From NCBI RefSeq assembly GCF_900142215.1, contig NZ_FRAC01000006.1, positions 1 through 64,000 of the forward strand: DNA of 64,000 bases, read 5' to 3'. The notes below the pieces were generated by a model. That model saw only the letters and a list, made by a program, of their open reading frames with translations. It searched no databases and was not told where the DNA came from. Origin of the DNA: Anaerocolumna jejuensis DSM 15929 (GTDB lineage Bacteria > Bacillota > Clostridia > Lachnospirales > Lachnospiraceae). This document shows positions 24,756 to 34,500 of this stretch, piece by piece; the first letter of the stretch is position 1, and every line of letters begins with the position of its first letter. A program made the position numbers and the translations under genes.

Positions 24756-26063
24756 GTGAGGATAAGTCTTAAACGGTTAATAAAAGGCATCCGGTTTAAA
24801 AGGCCGGATTTATTAAAAAACAAGAAAAAACGCTTAGAAACGGACATATTGCTATTGAAAAAGATAAGGAAATTTACCCCATTGGAAATCTTATTCCTGT
24901 CGGCGGCATTATTTGCCTGCATAAAGGCAGCTTCCTGCTTTTTTATAGCCTGTGCCGTTTATAGCTTTATCAATGTATTTACCAGAACCATAATATTAAG
25001 TAAATTTACTGGTAATAAAGGCAAAAAAGAGGTTTTGGTCTCAGAGGATAAGCTATATAGCAGCTGTATTGACGGCGGGATTGTATTACTCCTTGCTTCC
25101 TTTGCTCTTATGGCAGCCTGCGGCCTGCTTCTTTTTACCAAAGATAATGTAACAGACAGAATGATTGCGGTAATTATACAAAGCCTTACAGTGATTAATC
25201 TGTTTTTTTCTGTTTATAATCTGATTGCTGTAAGAAAATATTCCGGTATGGTGATCGGATTTTACCGCCTTTTGAATCAGGCCAATCTTTTAGTGGTCTT
25301 TGCACTTTTTGTTGGTGTTACCTTAAGAATTTATGGAGATAAAGATAACCTGACCGGATTGACCGGTATTCTTCTTAGCGGCTGTGCTTTTTGTTTGACG
25401 GGATATGCATTGTGGAAAACATTACTCACCAGAGAAAAGAACCGGAAGTTATATCATCATATACGCAATAACAGAACCATTATTTTTACGAGGCTTTCCC
25501 TTCAAAAAGATATTATTGTTGTATTTGGTAAAGTTGTGTTAAGCCTTATTACATTGTCTGGTTTTATGCTGGTAAATGCCCTATACAGTGCAGGAATGGG
25601 TATAGCAAGATATCTTGCAATTTATGCCCAAAACAAGGAACAGAACAGACAAATCCGAAGCTATTTTGAAATTGGAGCAGCGATTTCAAGCGCAAGTCTA
25701 TGTTATGTAGCTTATTCATATCAAACTTTTTCGAATCCTTTCTTCCGGTTTGACATGAATGCTGCATTAATTATTGCTTTATATACCTTTACCGAATTTT
25801 TTCTGATTATCAAAGATTACATGAAAGCAAGAAAAGCAAAAAATCTCATATCGGAAGAAATTAAACTGATTGGCCTGTCCTCTACCTTCATTTGTTTGGT
25901 ATTAACACAGGTAGCTATTATGTCTTTTTCCAATGAAGGTGATAATACCTTTACGAACAGGCTTTCCGGTATTATCTTTGGAGGTATGTCTGCCTTCGTT
26001 GGTGTTTATATGATGTTAAGGTCAAAATATTTAAGAAAAAGATATCGTGAAGAACAGTCCTAG
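24756..26063 (+). CDS. polytopic membrane protein, unknown function
   Basis: GTG 24756 is preferred because AAAGGA (24741-24746) is 9 bases upstream; the in-frame ATG at 24747 would touch that site. The 435-residue product begins with a basic N-terminus (about 35 residues) and then has roughly eight to ten hydrophobic helices in two groups, separated by basic loops (R-E-K-N-R-K-L-Y-H-H and Y-M-K-A-R-K-A-K). It ends in a basic tail. I recognise no conserved domain or catalytic motif. It follows the radical SAM gene and peptide in the same direction and ends at a terminator. Confidence 0.7.
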   Translation: MRISLKRLIKGIRFKRPDLLKNKKKRLETDILLLKKIRKFTPLEILFLSAALFACIKAASCFFIACAVYSFINVFTRTIILSKFTGNKGKKEVLVSEDKLYSSCIDGGIVLLLASFALMAACGLLLFTKDNVTDRMIAVIIQSLTVINLFFSVYNLIAVRKYSGMVIGFYRLLNQANLLVVFALFVGVTLRIYGDKDNLTGLTGILLSGCAFCLTGYALWKTLLTREKNRKLYHHIRNNRTIIFTRLSLQKDIIVVFGKVVLSLITLSGFMLVNALYSAGMGIARYLAIYAQNKEQNRQIRSYFEIGAAISSASLCYVAYSYQTFSNPFFRFDMNAALIIALYTFTEFFLIIKDYMKARKAKNLISEEIKLIGLSSTFICLVLTQVAIMSFSNEGDNTFTNRLSGIIFGGMSAFVGVYMMLRSKYLRKRYREEQS

Positions 26064-26095
26064 TGCTGTCTGTGTACAATTTTTTATCTGATGTG

Positions 26096-26130
26096 TTTAT
26101 GATACCTATCAGATTTTTTATTGTAAGTAA
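26096..26130 (+). terminator. rho-independent terminator
   Basis: ATCTGAT (26096-26102) pairs with ATCAGAT (26118-26124) and is followed by TTTTTT. Confidence 0.75.
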
Positions 26131-26175
26131 TATAACAAATTGGGGCTGCTATAAAAAAGCGTTTGCATAATGGAA

Positions 26176-26221
26176 AGAAAAAATGCAATGAATAGTCTGG
26201 AAAGTACCTATTCATTGCATT
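26176..26221 (-). terminator. terminator of the minus-strand acyltransferase gene
   Basis: Arms 26182-26195 and 26208-26221 form a perfect 14-bp stem. Read on the minus strand it is followed by TTTTTCTTTC, so it terminates the gene ending at 26278. Confidence 0.85.
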
Positions 26222-26277
26222 ACAACTGGTTTAAACAGCATGATTAATTTTCTAGAAAGTAAGCTTTAAACTTCATA

Positions 26278-27618
26278 TCATGAAGCACCTGACATAATGG
26301 AATCCTTTGGTGTCGAGAATTCTAGGATGTCCGAAATACTATATTCAAGCCCCAGTTCCTCTAATATTTCTGCAAAGGAGTTTCTATATTTACTGGTGTG
26401 AAAACTCTGCATAAAGTCAAGAGTGATAAATTCACCGACGGACAGCATCTGTATTGCAAATCCGGTAGTTCCGCTTATATACGTGTGAAAGGAATCGATA
26501 TATTTCTCACAGTCCCCAAGTTCTGACTGTCCCACATAGCTGAGAATAAAAGTATTTGTAATCAAATTATTAAAGAAGGCCATCATCTGCTTTTTCTCTT
26601 CGTAAGAAGAGAGTTCATCCAATTTATCATATAAATTAATCTGCTTATTAACTTCTCCTTTCAGGTTATCTGTATTTTTATATTCTTTTATTATTTTTCT
26701 GCAGGCAGCTGCCTGTTGGCTAAAGGATAATCTATCAAATTCATCCGTATAAGGCAAACCAAGGCTTCCGACACAATTTTTATAAGTATATTCCATATTA
26801 ATACCGCTGCGAAGGTCACTGGCCAGATTACACAGGATTGGCTTATTCGTTTCCGGGTGTATCTTCTTAATAGCCTTTGAAATAAGCAAAGCAGCAGTGA
26901 TAGCCGGTGTTGCGTTATTTTCCCTTGCAAATTTCATAAAAGTATCATGCCTTATTTTTACTTCGTAGCGGTAATACCTGTTCTTGCCGATAGAATTCAA
27001 ACTATCCGGTAAAGCAAATCCCTCTTTGTGAATTTCGGGAATCCGGGTTTCACTGATTTGACGGTGTTCCCCAAAAGGCTCGGCAGTTTCACCTTGCAAA
27101 ATTGGCTCCCCGGCCAGTCTTACACCTTTCACATTTAATTTACGGCGGTACTTAAAAGTGCAGTAGTAATAAATCAGGGTTTTGATAAACGGCATGATTC
27201 CCCGTCCGTCACAAAGTCCATGATGATAGGAAATATATATTGTCTTTTCATAATAGGTCACATCAATTAAATGATAGTTGACCAGTGAACTTCCTAATGA
27301 GTGTAATACTTTTGTCTCATCCAGGATAAAGGGAAGGGGATTTTTAACCAGATATAAAGTGCCGTCTTTTTCAATTATTTTACGGATTAAATACGGATAT
27401 CGTGACAAAGCCAGCTCTAAGGAATGTATTAGTGCGCTTTCACATATCGCCTCTTTCATACGTGCTTCTACTACCATACTGGGGCAGCCACCTTCCCGGT
27501 ATAAAAACGACTGGCCGGAACGTATTTTTTCCATATATACACCATTTGGGCCGGAATTCTCATTATTTACAGCTATAATCTTTCCATAGTTTTTGATTTT
27601 TGTTTGAACAGTTTCCAT
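26278..27618 (-). CDS. condensation-fold acyltransferase (alcohol acetyltransferase / PapA-like)
   Basis: This 446-residue cytoplasmic protein has the H-H-x3-D-G catalytic motif of the chloramphenicol-acetyltransferase/condensation superfamily, seen as H-H-G-L-C-D-G at residues 132-138. A distal structural motif region (C-N-L-A-S-D-L-R-S-G-I) lies near residue 265. Such proteins transfer acyl groups from CoA or carrier-protein thioesters to alcohols or amines. No carrier protein or NRPS module is nearby, so a stand-alone alcohol acyltransferase is most likely. AAAGGAA precedes the ATG on the minus strand. It is alone in its orientation between a terminator and a repeat region. Confidence 0.8.
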   Translation of the reverse strand: METVQTKIKNYGKIIAVNNENSGPNGVYMEKIRSGQSFLYREGGCPSMVVEARMKEAICESALIHSLELALSRYPYLIRKIIEKDGTLYLVKNPLPFILDETKVLHSLGSSLVNYHLIDVTYYEKTIYISYHHGLCDGRGIMPFIKTLIYYYCTFKYRRKLNVKGVRLAGEPILQGETAEPFGEHRQISETRIPEIHKEGFALPDSLNSIGKNRYYRYEVKIRHDTFMKFARENNATPAITAALLISKAIKKIHPETNKPILCNLASDLRSGINMEYTYKNCVGSLGLPYTDEFDRLSFSQQAAACRKIIKEYKNTDNLKGEVNKQINLYDKLDELSSYEEKKQMMAFFNNLITNTFILSYVGQSELGDCEKYIDSFHTYISGTTGFAIQMLSVGEFITLDFMQSFHTSKYRNSFAEILEELGLEYSISDILEFSTPKDSIMSGAS

Positions 27619-27805
27619 TTGTTTATTCCTTTCTGTGATAAATTTAAACGATGCTTCATTTTAAATGCTGCTGAAACTGTCCTTATTCTGCCTGAGGAAT
27701 ATTTAAAAACTATTATAGAAATGTTTGAGAAACATTAATGTAAGATTGATTTGCAAACAATATCATATTAGCATCTAAGCGCCTGAATCCATGGGATATC
27801 ATGGG

Positions 27806-27849
27806 ATATAAAATAGGGAGAATTCAGATATAAAATAGGGGGAATTCAG
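27806..27849 (+). repeat. 22-bp tandem repeat upstream of the orphan kinase
   Basis: ATATAAAATAGGGAGAATTC starts at 27806 and its copy, with one change (GGGG), at 27828. A shorter duplication (ATGGGATATC/ATGGGATATA) directly precedes them. The rest of the 27619-27992 gap has no recognisable gene. Confidence 0.8.
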
Positions 27850-27992
27850 AATATGGTGGAATGTTTCATGACATTCTGGTAAAATATGAAGGAATAAATG
27901 ACTGGATATATGAGCTTGGAAGAAGTACTTTAAGATATAATTTGTTTTAGAAAATGATACCGCAGTTTTTGGAAAAAGGCGGAGGGAAGAAA

Positions 27993-29054
27993 ATGAGAAA
28001 GCAGTTAAACAAATCGCAGGATAAGCGGATAAATGCAAAACGCCCCTTTTGGAAAGAGTTCTTAATAATATGGGGGGTCGTATTAATCAGCTGTACGGGC
28101 TCGGTGTTAATTTTCAACCAGCAGATGGCGGATAAAGATGGACCGATTGAAATGGTTATTGCAAATAGCCTTTACGTCTTTTTCGTTGGTCTGGTTGTCA
28201 GTATAGTCACCAGATATATTATGTATTCGGGTTTCTCAAAACCCATACTGGAATTGGCGCAGGCAGCAAAGAAAATTGCACAGGGCGATTTTACCGTAAG
28301 GGTACGCTCACAGCGGAAAGACGATAAAAAGGATGAACTTGAGGTTCTGATTGATGATTTTAATAAAATGGCCGAAGAATTAGCTACCAATGAAACATTA
28401 AAAGGTGATTTTATCGTAAATATATCCCATGAAATCAAAACTCCGCTGGCTATTATTCAAAACTATGCAGCAGCTTTACGGAAAGAGGAGCTCTCGAAAG
28501 AAGACAAAGGGGAGTATATTATAACGATTATGGAAGCTTCCCATAAGCTTTCCGAACTGGTTTCAAATATTTTAAGGCTTAATAAGCTGGAAAATCAGGA
28601 GATCATTCAGGTAAGCCCTTATTCCCTGGATGAACAACTGCGGTTTTGCATACTGGCATTAGAAGATAGGTTTGATGAGAAACATATTGAATTTGAAGCG
28701 GACCTTGAAGAAATAACAATTGCAACGGATGAAAGTCTTATGGAAATTGCATGGAATAATCTCCTGACCAATGCCATCAAATTTACTGAGCCGGGCGGTA
28801 AGGTTAAAGTGGGGCTAAAAAGAGACGGCGGAAATGCAGTAGTATCGGTATCTGACAACGGCTGTGGAATGAATGAGGAAACCAGCAGAAGAATATTTGA
28901 CAGGTTTTATCAGGGAGATACTTCTCATTCGACAGAAGGAAACGGTTTAGGATTATCCCTGGTAAAGAGGGTAATCGAACTGGCAGGCGGAACTATTCAA
29001 GTAGACAGTGAGCCGGAAAAGGGAACAACTTTTAATATATCAATGAAATTATAA
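27993..29054 (+). CDS. orphan sensor histidine kinase
   Basis: ATG 27993 has GGAGGG at 27980-27985; the longer frame from 27954 lacks such a site. The 353 residues comprise two transmembrane helices (about 23-42 and 58-78), a HAMP-like segment (A-A-K-K-I-A-Q-G-D-F), phospho-His146 in I-S-H-E-I-K-T-P-L-A, the N box (W-N-N-L-L-T-N-A-I-K-F), D-N-G-C-G-M and G-N-G-L-G-L-S-L. It closely resembles the kinase at 20502, but no response regulator is adjacent. Its partner may be one of the two OmpR-type regulators in this window or lie elsewhere. Confidence 0.9.
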   Translation: MRKQLNKSQDKRINAKRPFWKEFLIIWGVVLISCTGSVLIFNQQMADKDGPIEMVIANSLYVFFVGLVVSIVTRYIMYSGFSKPILELAQAAKKIAQGDFTVRVRSQRKDDKKDELEVLIDDFNKMAEELATNETLKGDFIVNISHEIKTPLAIIQNYAAALRKEELSKEDKGEYIITIMEASHKLSELVSNILRLNKLENQEIIQVSPYSLDEQLRFCILALEDRFDEKHIEFEADLEEITIATDESLMEIAWNNLLTNAIKFTEPGGKVKVGLKRDGGNAVVSVSDNGCGMNEETSRRIFDRFYQGDTSHSTEGNGLGLSLVKRVIELAGGTIQVDSEPEKGTTFNISMKL

Positions 29055-29121
29055 AAAAGGTTGGTAACGGTGACTATTGATGGCAATTAAGATATTGCCT
29101 GTTTCCTGTATATAAATCACA

Positions 29122-29157
29122 AAAAGCAGTATCCACTATTAATGCGGGTGCTGCTTT
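29122..29157. terminator. possible bidirectional terminator between convergent genes
   Basis: AAAGCAGTATCC (from 29122) pairs with GGGTGCTGCTTT (to about 29157) using G-U pairs. A-rich sequence on the left and T-containing sequence on the right suit both strands. Confidence 0.45.
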
Positions 29158-29169
29158 GCTATACAGATA

Positions 29170-30210
29170 TTAATCTCTTTTTCTATATTTGGCGGATTCT
29201 CTTTCTATAATGGAACATTCCAGCATGATTTCACCTGTCAGCTCGGAAGGCTTACCTTCAATATTATCAATCAATATGGAGGCGGAAGTATGACCGATAT
29301 CAAAAAGCGGTATTTCTATCGTGGATAGAGTAGGGCGGCATACGGTGCTGATCTCTCTGTTGTCAAACCCTATTAATGCCAGATCGCGGCCAATTTCAAT
29401 ATTATTCTGTCTGCAATAATCAATAACACCCATTGCCATAATATCATTTTGCGCAAATATTGCAGTAACCCCTGACTGAAGCAGCTGTTCTGCAAGGGAA
29501 TACCCTGAATCTCTACTCCAATCGCCGCAAACCGTCAGCTTTGGATTATACGGGAGACCGGCATCATAAAGTGCTTCCTGGTAACCGGTAAGCCGGTTGA
29601 TGGAATGAACGCTCATGGCAGGACCTGTAATCACTCCTATTATGGTATGCCCTTCTTTAATCAGATATTTTGCTACATCATAGCCGGCTTTTTTATCATC
29701 ATATAACACCGACGGTACCGAGGAATCCGTGCAGCTGCAATAAGTACAGACAAACTGGGTATCTCCGATAGAAGGGAGATGCAGTACCTTATGACTGTGA
29801 CAGCCCAGGTAAATTAAACCGTCCACCTGCATTGACATCATAAAATCGACCGCTTCATTTACAATAACACTATGATCATTAACATCAAGTACCGGGCTTA
29901 TTCCAAGCTTATTCAAACGGAGATTCTCAAGTAAATAATGATAGCCTCGCTTTTCGCAGCAGGCTCCGATTCCGTCAATTATGGGCGGAGCATTGAATAC
30001 AGTCATATCCTCGGTAATAATTCCTATTGTACGACTCTGTCTTGTCTTTAAATTACGTGCATAAAGATTTGGCCGGTAATTTAATTCCTTGGCAATGGAA
30101 AGAATTTGCTCGGTGGTTTCCTGACTGATATTACCTAAGCCGTTTAGAACCTTTGATACGGTTGCGACGGAAACACCTGCTTTTTGTGCAATATCCTTCA
30201 AGTTCGCCAT
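29170..30210 (-). CDS. LacI family transcriptional regulator
   Basis: The 346 residues begin with a classic LacI helix-turn-helix (A-N-L-K-D-I-A-Q-K-A-G-V-S-V-A-T-V-S-K-V-L-N) and hinge (residues 1-60), followed by a periplasmic-binding-protein-like sugar-sensing domain. It is transcribed away from the glycan operon starting at 31043. The intergenic region holds three TAAACGTTT-core palindromes of the kind LacI proteins bind. It is therefore probably the local repressor of the GH127/ABC operon and of itself, released by a sugar derived from the substrate. Confidence 0.93.
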   Translation of the reverse strand: MANLKDIAQKAGVSVATVSKVLNGLGNISQETTEQILSIAKELNYRPNLYARNLKTRQSRTIGIITEDMTVFNAPPIIDGIGACCEKRGYHYLLENLRLNKLGISPVLDVNDHSVIVNEAVDFMMSMQVDGLIYLGCHSHKVLHLPSIGDTQFVCTYCSCTDSSVPSVLYDDKKAGYDVAKYLIKEGHTIIGVITGPAMSVHSINRLTGYQEALYDAGLPYNPKLTVCGDWSRDSGYSLAEQLLQSGVTAIFAQNDIMAMGVIDYCRQNNIEIGRDLALIGFDNREISTVCRPTLSTIEIPLFDIGHTSASILIDNIEGKPSELTGEIMLECSIIERESAKYRKRD

Positions 30211-30313
30211 AACTATCCCCCTAAATTTTTACATTGATTTAAAAAATATTATACATAGAAGCAAATCTTTTTACAAGCAAAATCAGGCTTTTATGATGAT
30301 TTTGTGTTAAATG

Positions 30314-30327
30314 GGTAAACGTTTAAT
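30314..30327. promoter_or_regulatory. LacI-type operator 1
   Basis: GGTAAACGTTTAAT contains the palindrome TAAACGTTTA with the central CG of LacI-family sites. It lies about 105 bases upstream of the lacI-type start. Confidence 0.65.
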
Positions 30328-30653
30328 TCGGAAACTGTTATAAAATAAGTAAATCGTTGCCGATAAGAGAAAATTTATATATTAAAGGCAGAGATAAGTG
30401 AAAATCAGTAATTAGGGTTAGAGTTTAGAGTTACGAATTTGAAATATGATTTTGAAATTGAAGTTTGAATAGTTATTACCATGCTACAGACATTCCGCCT
30501 AATTTAATGAAGCATGCAGTGACATTTAAATCGAATTTATAAATATCATCATATTAAGGAGAGGAAAATACAAATTAAGAACCTAAGAATGCAAGGAACT
30601 TCCGGTATTTTTCTGATTTATCAAACTATTTACTAGCAGTTAGCATGTTTATG

Positions 30654-30667
30654 AGTAAACGTTTTAT
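30654..30667. promoter_or_regulatory. LacI-type operator 2
   Basis: AGTAAACGTTTTAT is one base off the palindrome seen at operators 1 and 3. It lies in the middle of the divergent intergenic region. Confidence 0.6.
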
Positions 30668-30764
30668 TATCCATAATACAGAATTTATTCTATGCAATAT
30701 AAACAAATAAAGTTGACAAATATGGATATTAATTACAAATTTGATTGTATTACCATTTTAAGGA

Positions 30765-30821
30765 TTTACAATCCAGATATTCCCATGATATAATCAACTC
30801 ATATCAAGGTAAACGTTTAAT
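30765..30821 (+). promoter_or_regulatory. promoter with LacI-type operator 3 for the GH127 operon
   Basis: -35 TTTACA (30765-30770), an 18-bp spacer and -10 TATAAT (30789-30794) are followed by GGTAAACGTTTAAT (30808-30821), which covers the region just after the expected start site. A repressor bound here would block transcription. About 220 bases of untranslated leader without a recognisable gene separate it from the ATG. Confidence 0.7.
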
Positions 30822-31042
30822 TTATGTGGACTACTATTCACTTTCTAGCTGAGAATCATCTGAAAGTATTGATAAAATCTAAAAGATAGCAATTAGATAT
30901 CAATTATATAACAATATCAAAAAAGTTATCTTTCGATTTTTAAAACAATTAATAAACATTATTAATTTCATATATTTCTTAATAATTTCCTGATAAAAAT
31001 GTTGTGGCTTTTAAAATAAAAAACGAGGGAAGCAGGTACCGT

Positions 31043-32983
31043 ATGAAAAAATTAAATATGATTCCATTAAAAAATGTTAGAATCAGTGACCCCTTTTGGG
31101 ACAGATATTTGGAGCTTGTAAAAGATATACTTATTCCATATCAGTGGGATATTCTTAATGACAGGCTTGAGAATGTTGAAACAAGTCACTGTATCAAAAA
31201 CTTTAAAATAGCCGCAGAAAAGGAAACGGGAGAATTTTATGGGGCTGTTTTTCAGGATTCCGATCTTGCTAAGTGGATTGAAGCCGTGTCATATTCCCTT
31301 GCGGTTCATCCGGATGAAGATTTGGAGAATACCGTTGATGAAGTAATTGATTTGATCGAAGCGGCTCAGCAGGAGGACGGTTACATTAATACATACTTTA
31401 CCATAAAGGATAAGAGCCTTCGTTTTACCAATCTCCAGGAAGGTCATGAATTATACTGTGCCGGTCATTTTATGGAGGCGGCGGTTGCATATTACCGCGC
31501 GACCGGCAAAGACAAATTTATTCATATTATGCAGCGCTTTGCTGATTTAATCTGTGATGAATTTTCTCCTTTGAAAAATTCAAAGGGTTATCCGGGGCAT
31601 CAGGAAGTGGAAATCGGCCTTTTTAAACTGTATGAAGTTACCGGTGAAACACGGTATCTGGAACAGGCAAAAATGTTTCTTGACAGAAGAGGGGAACAGC
31701 CGAATTACTTCATGGAAGAGATGAAAAGGCCGGATTTTAAACGGATATTTGACGAACTGAAAGATTATGATGTTTCTTATTCTCAATCACATCTTCCCAT
31801 CAGAGAACAAAAAACAGCGGAGGGCCATGCGGTGAGGGCTGTTTATATGTATTCGGCAATGGCAGATATCGCAGCAGCATATAACGATGAAGAATTGCTT
31901 TCGGTATGTGAGGCATTATGGAATAACATTGTTGAGAGAAGGATGTATATCTCGGGAAGCATCGGAAGCTCCGGATTACTGGAACGGTTTACGACAGATT
32001 ATGACCTTCCGAACAACTGCAATTATTCGGAAACCTGTGCCTCCATCGGACTGGCCTTGTTCGGAAGAAGAATGGCGCAGATTGAGAAAAACAGCAAATA
32101 CTACGATGTGGTGGAAAGAGCACTCTATAATACGGTATTGTCCGGAATTGCTGCGGACGGAAAAAGCTTTTTCTATGTAAATCCTTTGGAGGTATGGCCG
32201 GATAACTGTATACCAAGAACCTCAAAGGAGCATGTAAAACCAACCCGGCAGCCTTGGTTCGGAGTCGCCTGCTGTCCACCGAATATTGCACGTACCCTTG
32301 CATCGTTGGGGGAGTATATATATTTTGCTGAGAATAACGCAATCTGGGTCAATCTGTTTATTTCCAGTAAGACGAAATCCATTATAGGCAATCAGGAAGT
32401 TTCTCTGGAACTGAAGACTAAATTTCCCTATGAGGGATACATAAGAATCGAATTAAGCAGTGAAGCGGCTGTGAACGGGAAGATATATTTACGTGTCCCT
32501 GACTACGTAAAAGGCTGCAGGGTATCAGTTGATGGAAGAAATATTGAGACGCTGAAATATTCAGGTGGTTATTGTGCCCTGGAATTAGAAATACAAAATC
32601 AAACCATTGATATTTATTTTGACCTTACACCCCGCTTTATCAGAGCAAATCCCCTTGTAAAAGAAGATATAGGAAAAGTGGCAGTAATGAAGGGACCGCT
32701 TGTATACTGCCTGGAAGAAATGGATAATGAAGCAAATCTGCCGGCTTATTATATCGATACTTCTTCAGAACTTTCAGAACACTATGACAGTGAAATGCTG
32801 GGCGGAACCATGGTAATACAATGCGAAGGCAGAAAAATGATACAGGAGGGCTGGGAAGCTGAAAAGCTCTATTCAGAGCAAAAGCCTGTATTTAACAAAA
32901 AGGTACTGACCTTGATACCTTACCCCTATTGGGGTAACCGTAAAACCGGAGAGATGCTGGTATGGATGAAGGAAAGTATCTGA
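31043..32983 (+). CDS. GH127 beta-L-arabinofuranosidase
   Basis: ATG 31043 (GAGGGA upstream) starts where the family starts (M-I-P-L-K-N-V-R-I); an upstream GTG is not needed. The 646 residues match the GH127 (former DUF1680) family. Compared with HypBA1, Glu314 is the likely acid/base (G-L-L-E-R-F), and Glu330, Cys332, Cys410 and Cys411 (E-T-C and A-C-C-P-P-N) form the zinc site with the nucleophilic cysteine. No signal peptide is present, so it acts in the cytoplasm on imported beta-L-arabinofuranosyl oligosaccharides. It heads an operon with an importer and a giant secreted protein. Confidence 0.93.
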   Translation: MKKLNMIPLKNVRISDPFWDRYLELVKDILIPYQWDILNDRLENVETSHCIKNFKIAAEKETGEFYGAVFQDSDLAKWIEAVSYSLAVHPDEDLENTVDEVIDLIEAAQQEDGYINTYFTIKDKSLRFTNLQEGHELYCAGHFMEAAVAYYRATGKDKFIHIMQRFADLICDEFSPLKNSKGYPGHQEVEIGLFKLYEVTGETRYLEQAKMFLDRRGEQPNYFMEEMKRPDFKRIFDELKDYDVSYSQSHLPIREQKTAEGHAVRAVYMYSAMADIAAAYNDEELLSVCEALWNNIVERRMYISGSIGSSGLLERFTTDYDLPNNCNYSETCASIGLALFGRRMAQIEKNSKYYDVVERALYNTVLSGIAADGKSFFYVNPLEVWPDNCIPRTSKEHVKPTRQPWFGVACCPPNIARTLASLGEYIYFAENNAIWVNLFISSKTKSIIGNQEVSLELKTKFPYEGYIRIELSSEAAVNGKIYLRVPDYVKGCRVSVDGRNIETLKYSGGYCALELEIQNQTIDIYFDLTPRFIRANPLVKEDIGKVAVMKGPLVYCLEEMDNEANLPAYYIDTSSELSEHYDSEMLGGTMVIQCEGRKMIQEGWEAEKLYSEQKPVFNKKVLTLIPYPYWGNRKTGEMLVWMKESI

Positions 32984-33062
32984 TTTATTTTGGGGTTTAT
33001 TAAAAATAGTTATTCTCAACAACGGTTGCAGGATAATTAAATAATAAAAAGGAGAGGAATTA

Positions 33063-34487
33063 ATGAAAAAAGTAAAAAAATTTTTGGGAATTTTACTGAC
33101 ATTCATACTGGTTTTTAGCTTTATAGGATGCAGTAAAGGTGAAACCGACACAAGCGGGGACAAAGTTACCAATGCTCCAAAGGATTCCGGCAAGGAAGCT
33201 GATTCAAAAGAGGACACAAAGACCAGTACTGAAAAGGTTAAGATTACTTACTCAATGTGGGGCAGTGCGGAAGAGGGAAGTAAAACACAGGCAGTTGCCG
33301 ACAAGTTCAACGCTTCTCAGGATAGAATACAGGTTGAAGTCGTATCTATTCCCTGGGAAAACTACATGACGAAGCTTAACTCAATGGCTACGGCAGGGCA
33401 GCTGCCTGACACCGGTATGTTAAAGGAAGATGGTGTTGTTCAGTGGTCTTCCGAGGGTATGCTGAATGATGTAAGCTCCATGTACGAAGGCAGTGATTCA
33501 AAGCCCTTAGACAGTCTGGCATATAAGTATAAAGGAGCAACTGTAGCTTATGCTGCGGCAAATGAAGTTCTGGTACTTTATTATAACAAAAACATGTTTG
33601 ATAAAGCAAATGTTGCTTATCCTCCGGCATCTTTTGACCAGGCGTGGACTTGGGAGCAATTTGTGGATACTGCTAAAAAGCTTACGGTTGATAAGAATGG
33701 AAAGCATCCAGGGGAAGATGGATTTGATAACCAGAGTATAACGCAGTACGGATGTATGGTAGAGAACTTACCGTGGCAGCTGGAGACATGGGCACTCAGC
33801 AATGGCAGCGGATTCTATTCAAGTGATGGTTCCGAGGTTAAAATTGGTGAAGATGCAAGTGTGGAAGCAATTCAGAAGGTCGCTGATTTATATTTGAAGG
33901 ACTATGTGGCTCCCTTGTCCGTTGGTCAGACAGATGATGGGGTTCAGCGTTCCCTAATTGCAGGAACCGTAGCTATGACGACGAACGGTGCCTGGAATGT
34001 AGGTACTTGTCTTAATACAGCCAAGGACGAAGGCCTTAGCTATAGCGTAGCGGTATTGCCTTATATGAAGGATAAAGTAACACTTAGTACCGGCGGAGCT
34101 AATGTGGTGTTCTCTCAGACAAAGCATGCCAAGGAAGCAATGGAATGGATTAAGTGGTACAACTCGGAAGAAAACAGCTGGAGCTTAATAGAAAGCGGCA
34201 TTTGGATGCCCACTCTTGACAAGTGGTATACCGATGAAACATTGACCCATAAGTGGGTGGATAATCCGAATTTTCCTCCCTATGCTGAGTATAAGAGTGC
34301 GGTTGTAGACTACGCAAAATCATCCGCTGCAAAATCTGCTTCCTGGTTCTATACTAATCATACCACTGATTTTAATACTCTCCTCGGCTCAGTCCTTGGT
34401 GACGTATGGACGGGAAAGACAACGGCAAAGGATGCCATTACAAAAAATCTTGATGCTTTAAAGGCTGCTCATGACGGCAACCAGTAA
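33063..34487 (+). CDS. sugar ABC transporter substrate-binding lipoprotein (importer 1)
   Basis: The product has 474 residues. A lipoprotein signal peptide ends in S-F-I-G-Cys23, followed by a Ser/Asp/Lys-rich linker and a type 1 extracellular solute-binding domain (I-T-Y-S-M-W-G start, W-T-W-E-Q-F-V-D-T-A-K-K-L, G-A-W-N-V-G-T). AGGAGAGG precedes the ATG. It binds sugar oligomers on the outside of the membrane and delivers them to the two permeases downstream. A hairpin between it and the first permease probably allows excess production of the binding protein. Ligand inferred from neighbours as an arabinose-containing oligosaccharide. Confidence 0.9.
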   Translation: MKKVKKFLGILLTFILVFSFIGCSKGETDTSGDKVTNAPKDSGKEADSKEDTKTSTEKVKITYSMWGSAEEGSKTQAVADKFNASQDRIQVEVVSIPWENYMTKLNSMATAGQLPDTGMLKEDGVVQWSSEGMLNDVSSMYEGSDSKPLDSLAYKYKGATVAYAAANEVLVLYYNKNMFDKANVAYPPASFDQAWTWEQFVDTAKKLTVDKNGKHPGEDGFDNQSITQYGCMVENLPWQLETWALSNGSGFYSSDGSEVKIGEDASVEAIQKVADLYLKDYVAPLSVGQTDDGVQRSLIAGTVAMTTNGAWNVGTCLNTAKDEGLSYSVAVLPYMKDKVTLSTGGANVVFSQTKHAKEAMEWIKWYNSEENSWSLIESGIWMPTLDKWYTDETLTHKWVDNPNFPPYAEYKSAVVDYAKSSAAKSASWFYTNHTTDFNTLLGSVLGDVWTGKTTAKDAITKNLDALKAAHDGNQ

Positions 34488-34500
34488 ATAAAATTTGTGG

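Noticed and set aside
26278..27618. Non-ribosomal peptide synthetase fragment
   Set aside because: The condensation-type motif is present, but there are no adenylation or carrier domains nearby, so a free-standing acyltransferase is more likely.
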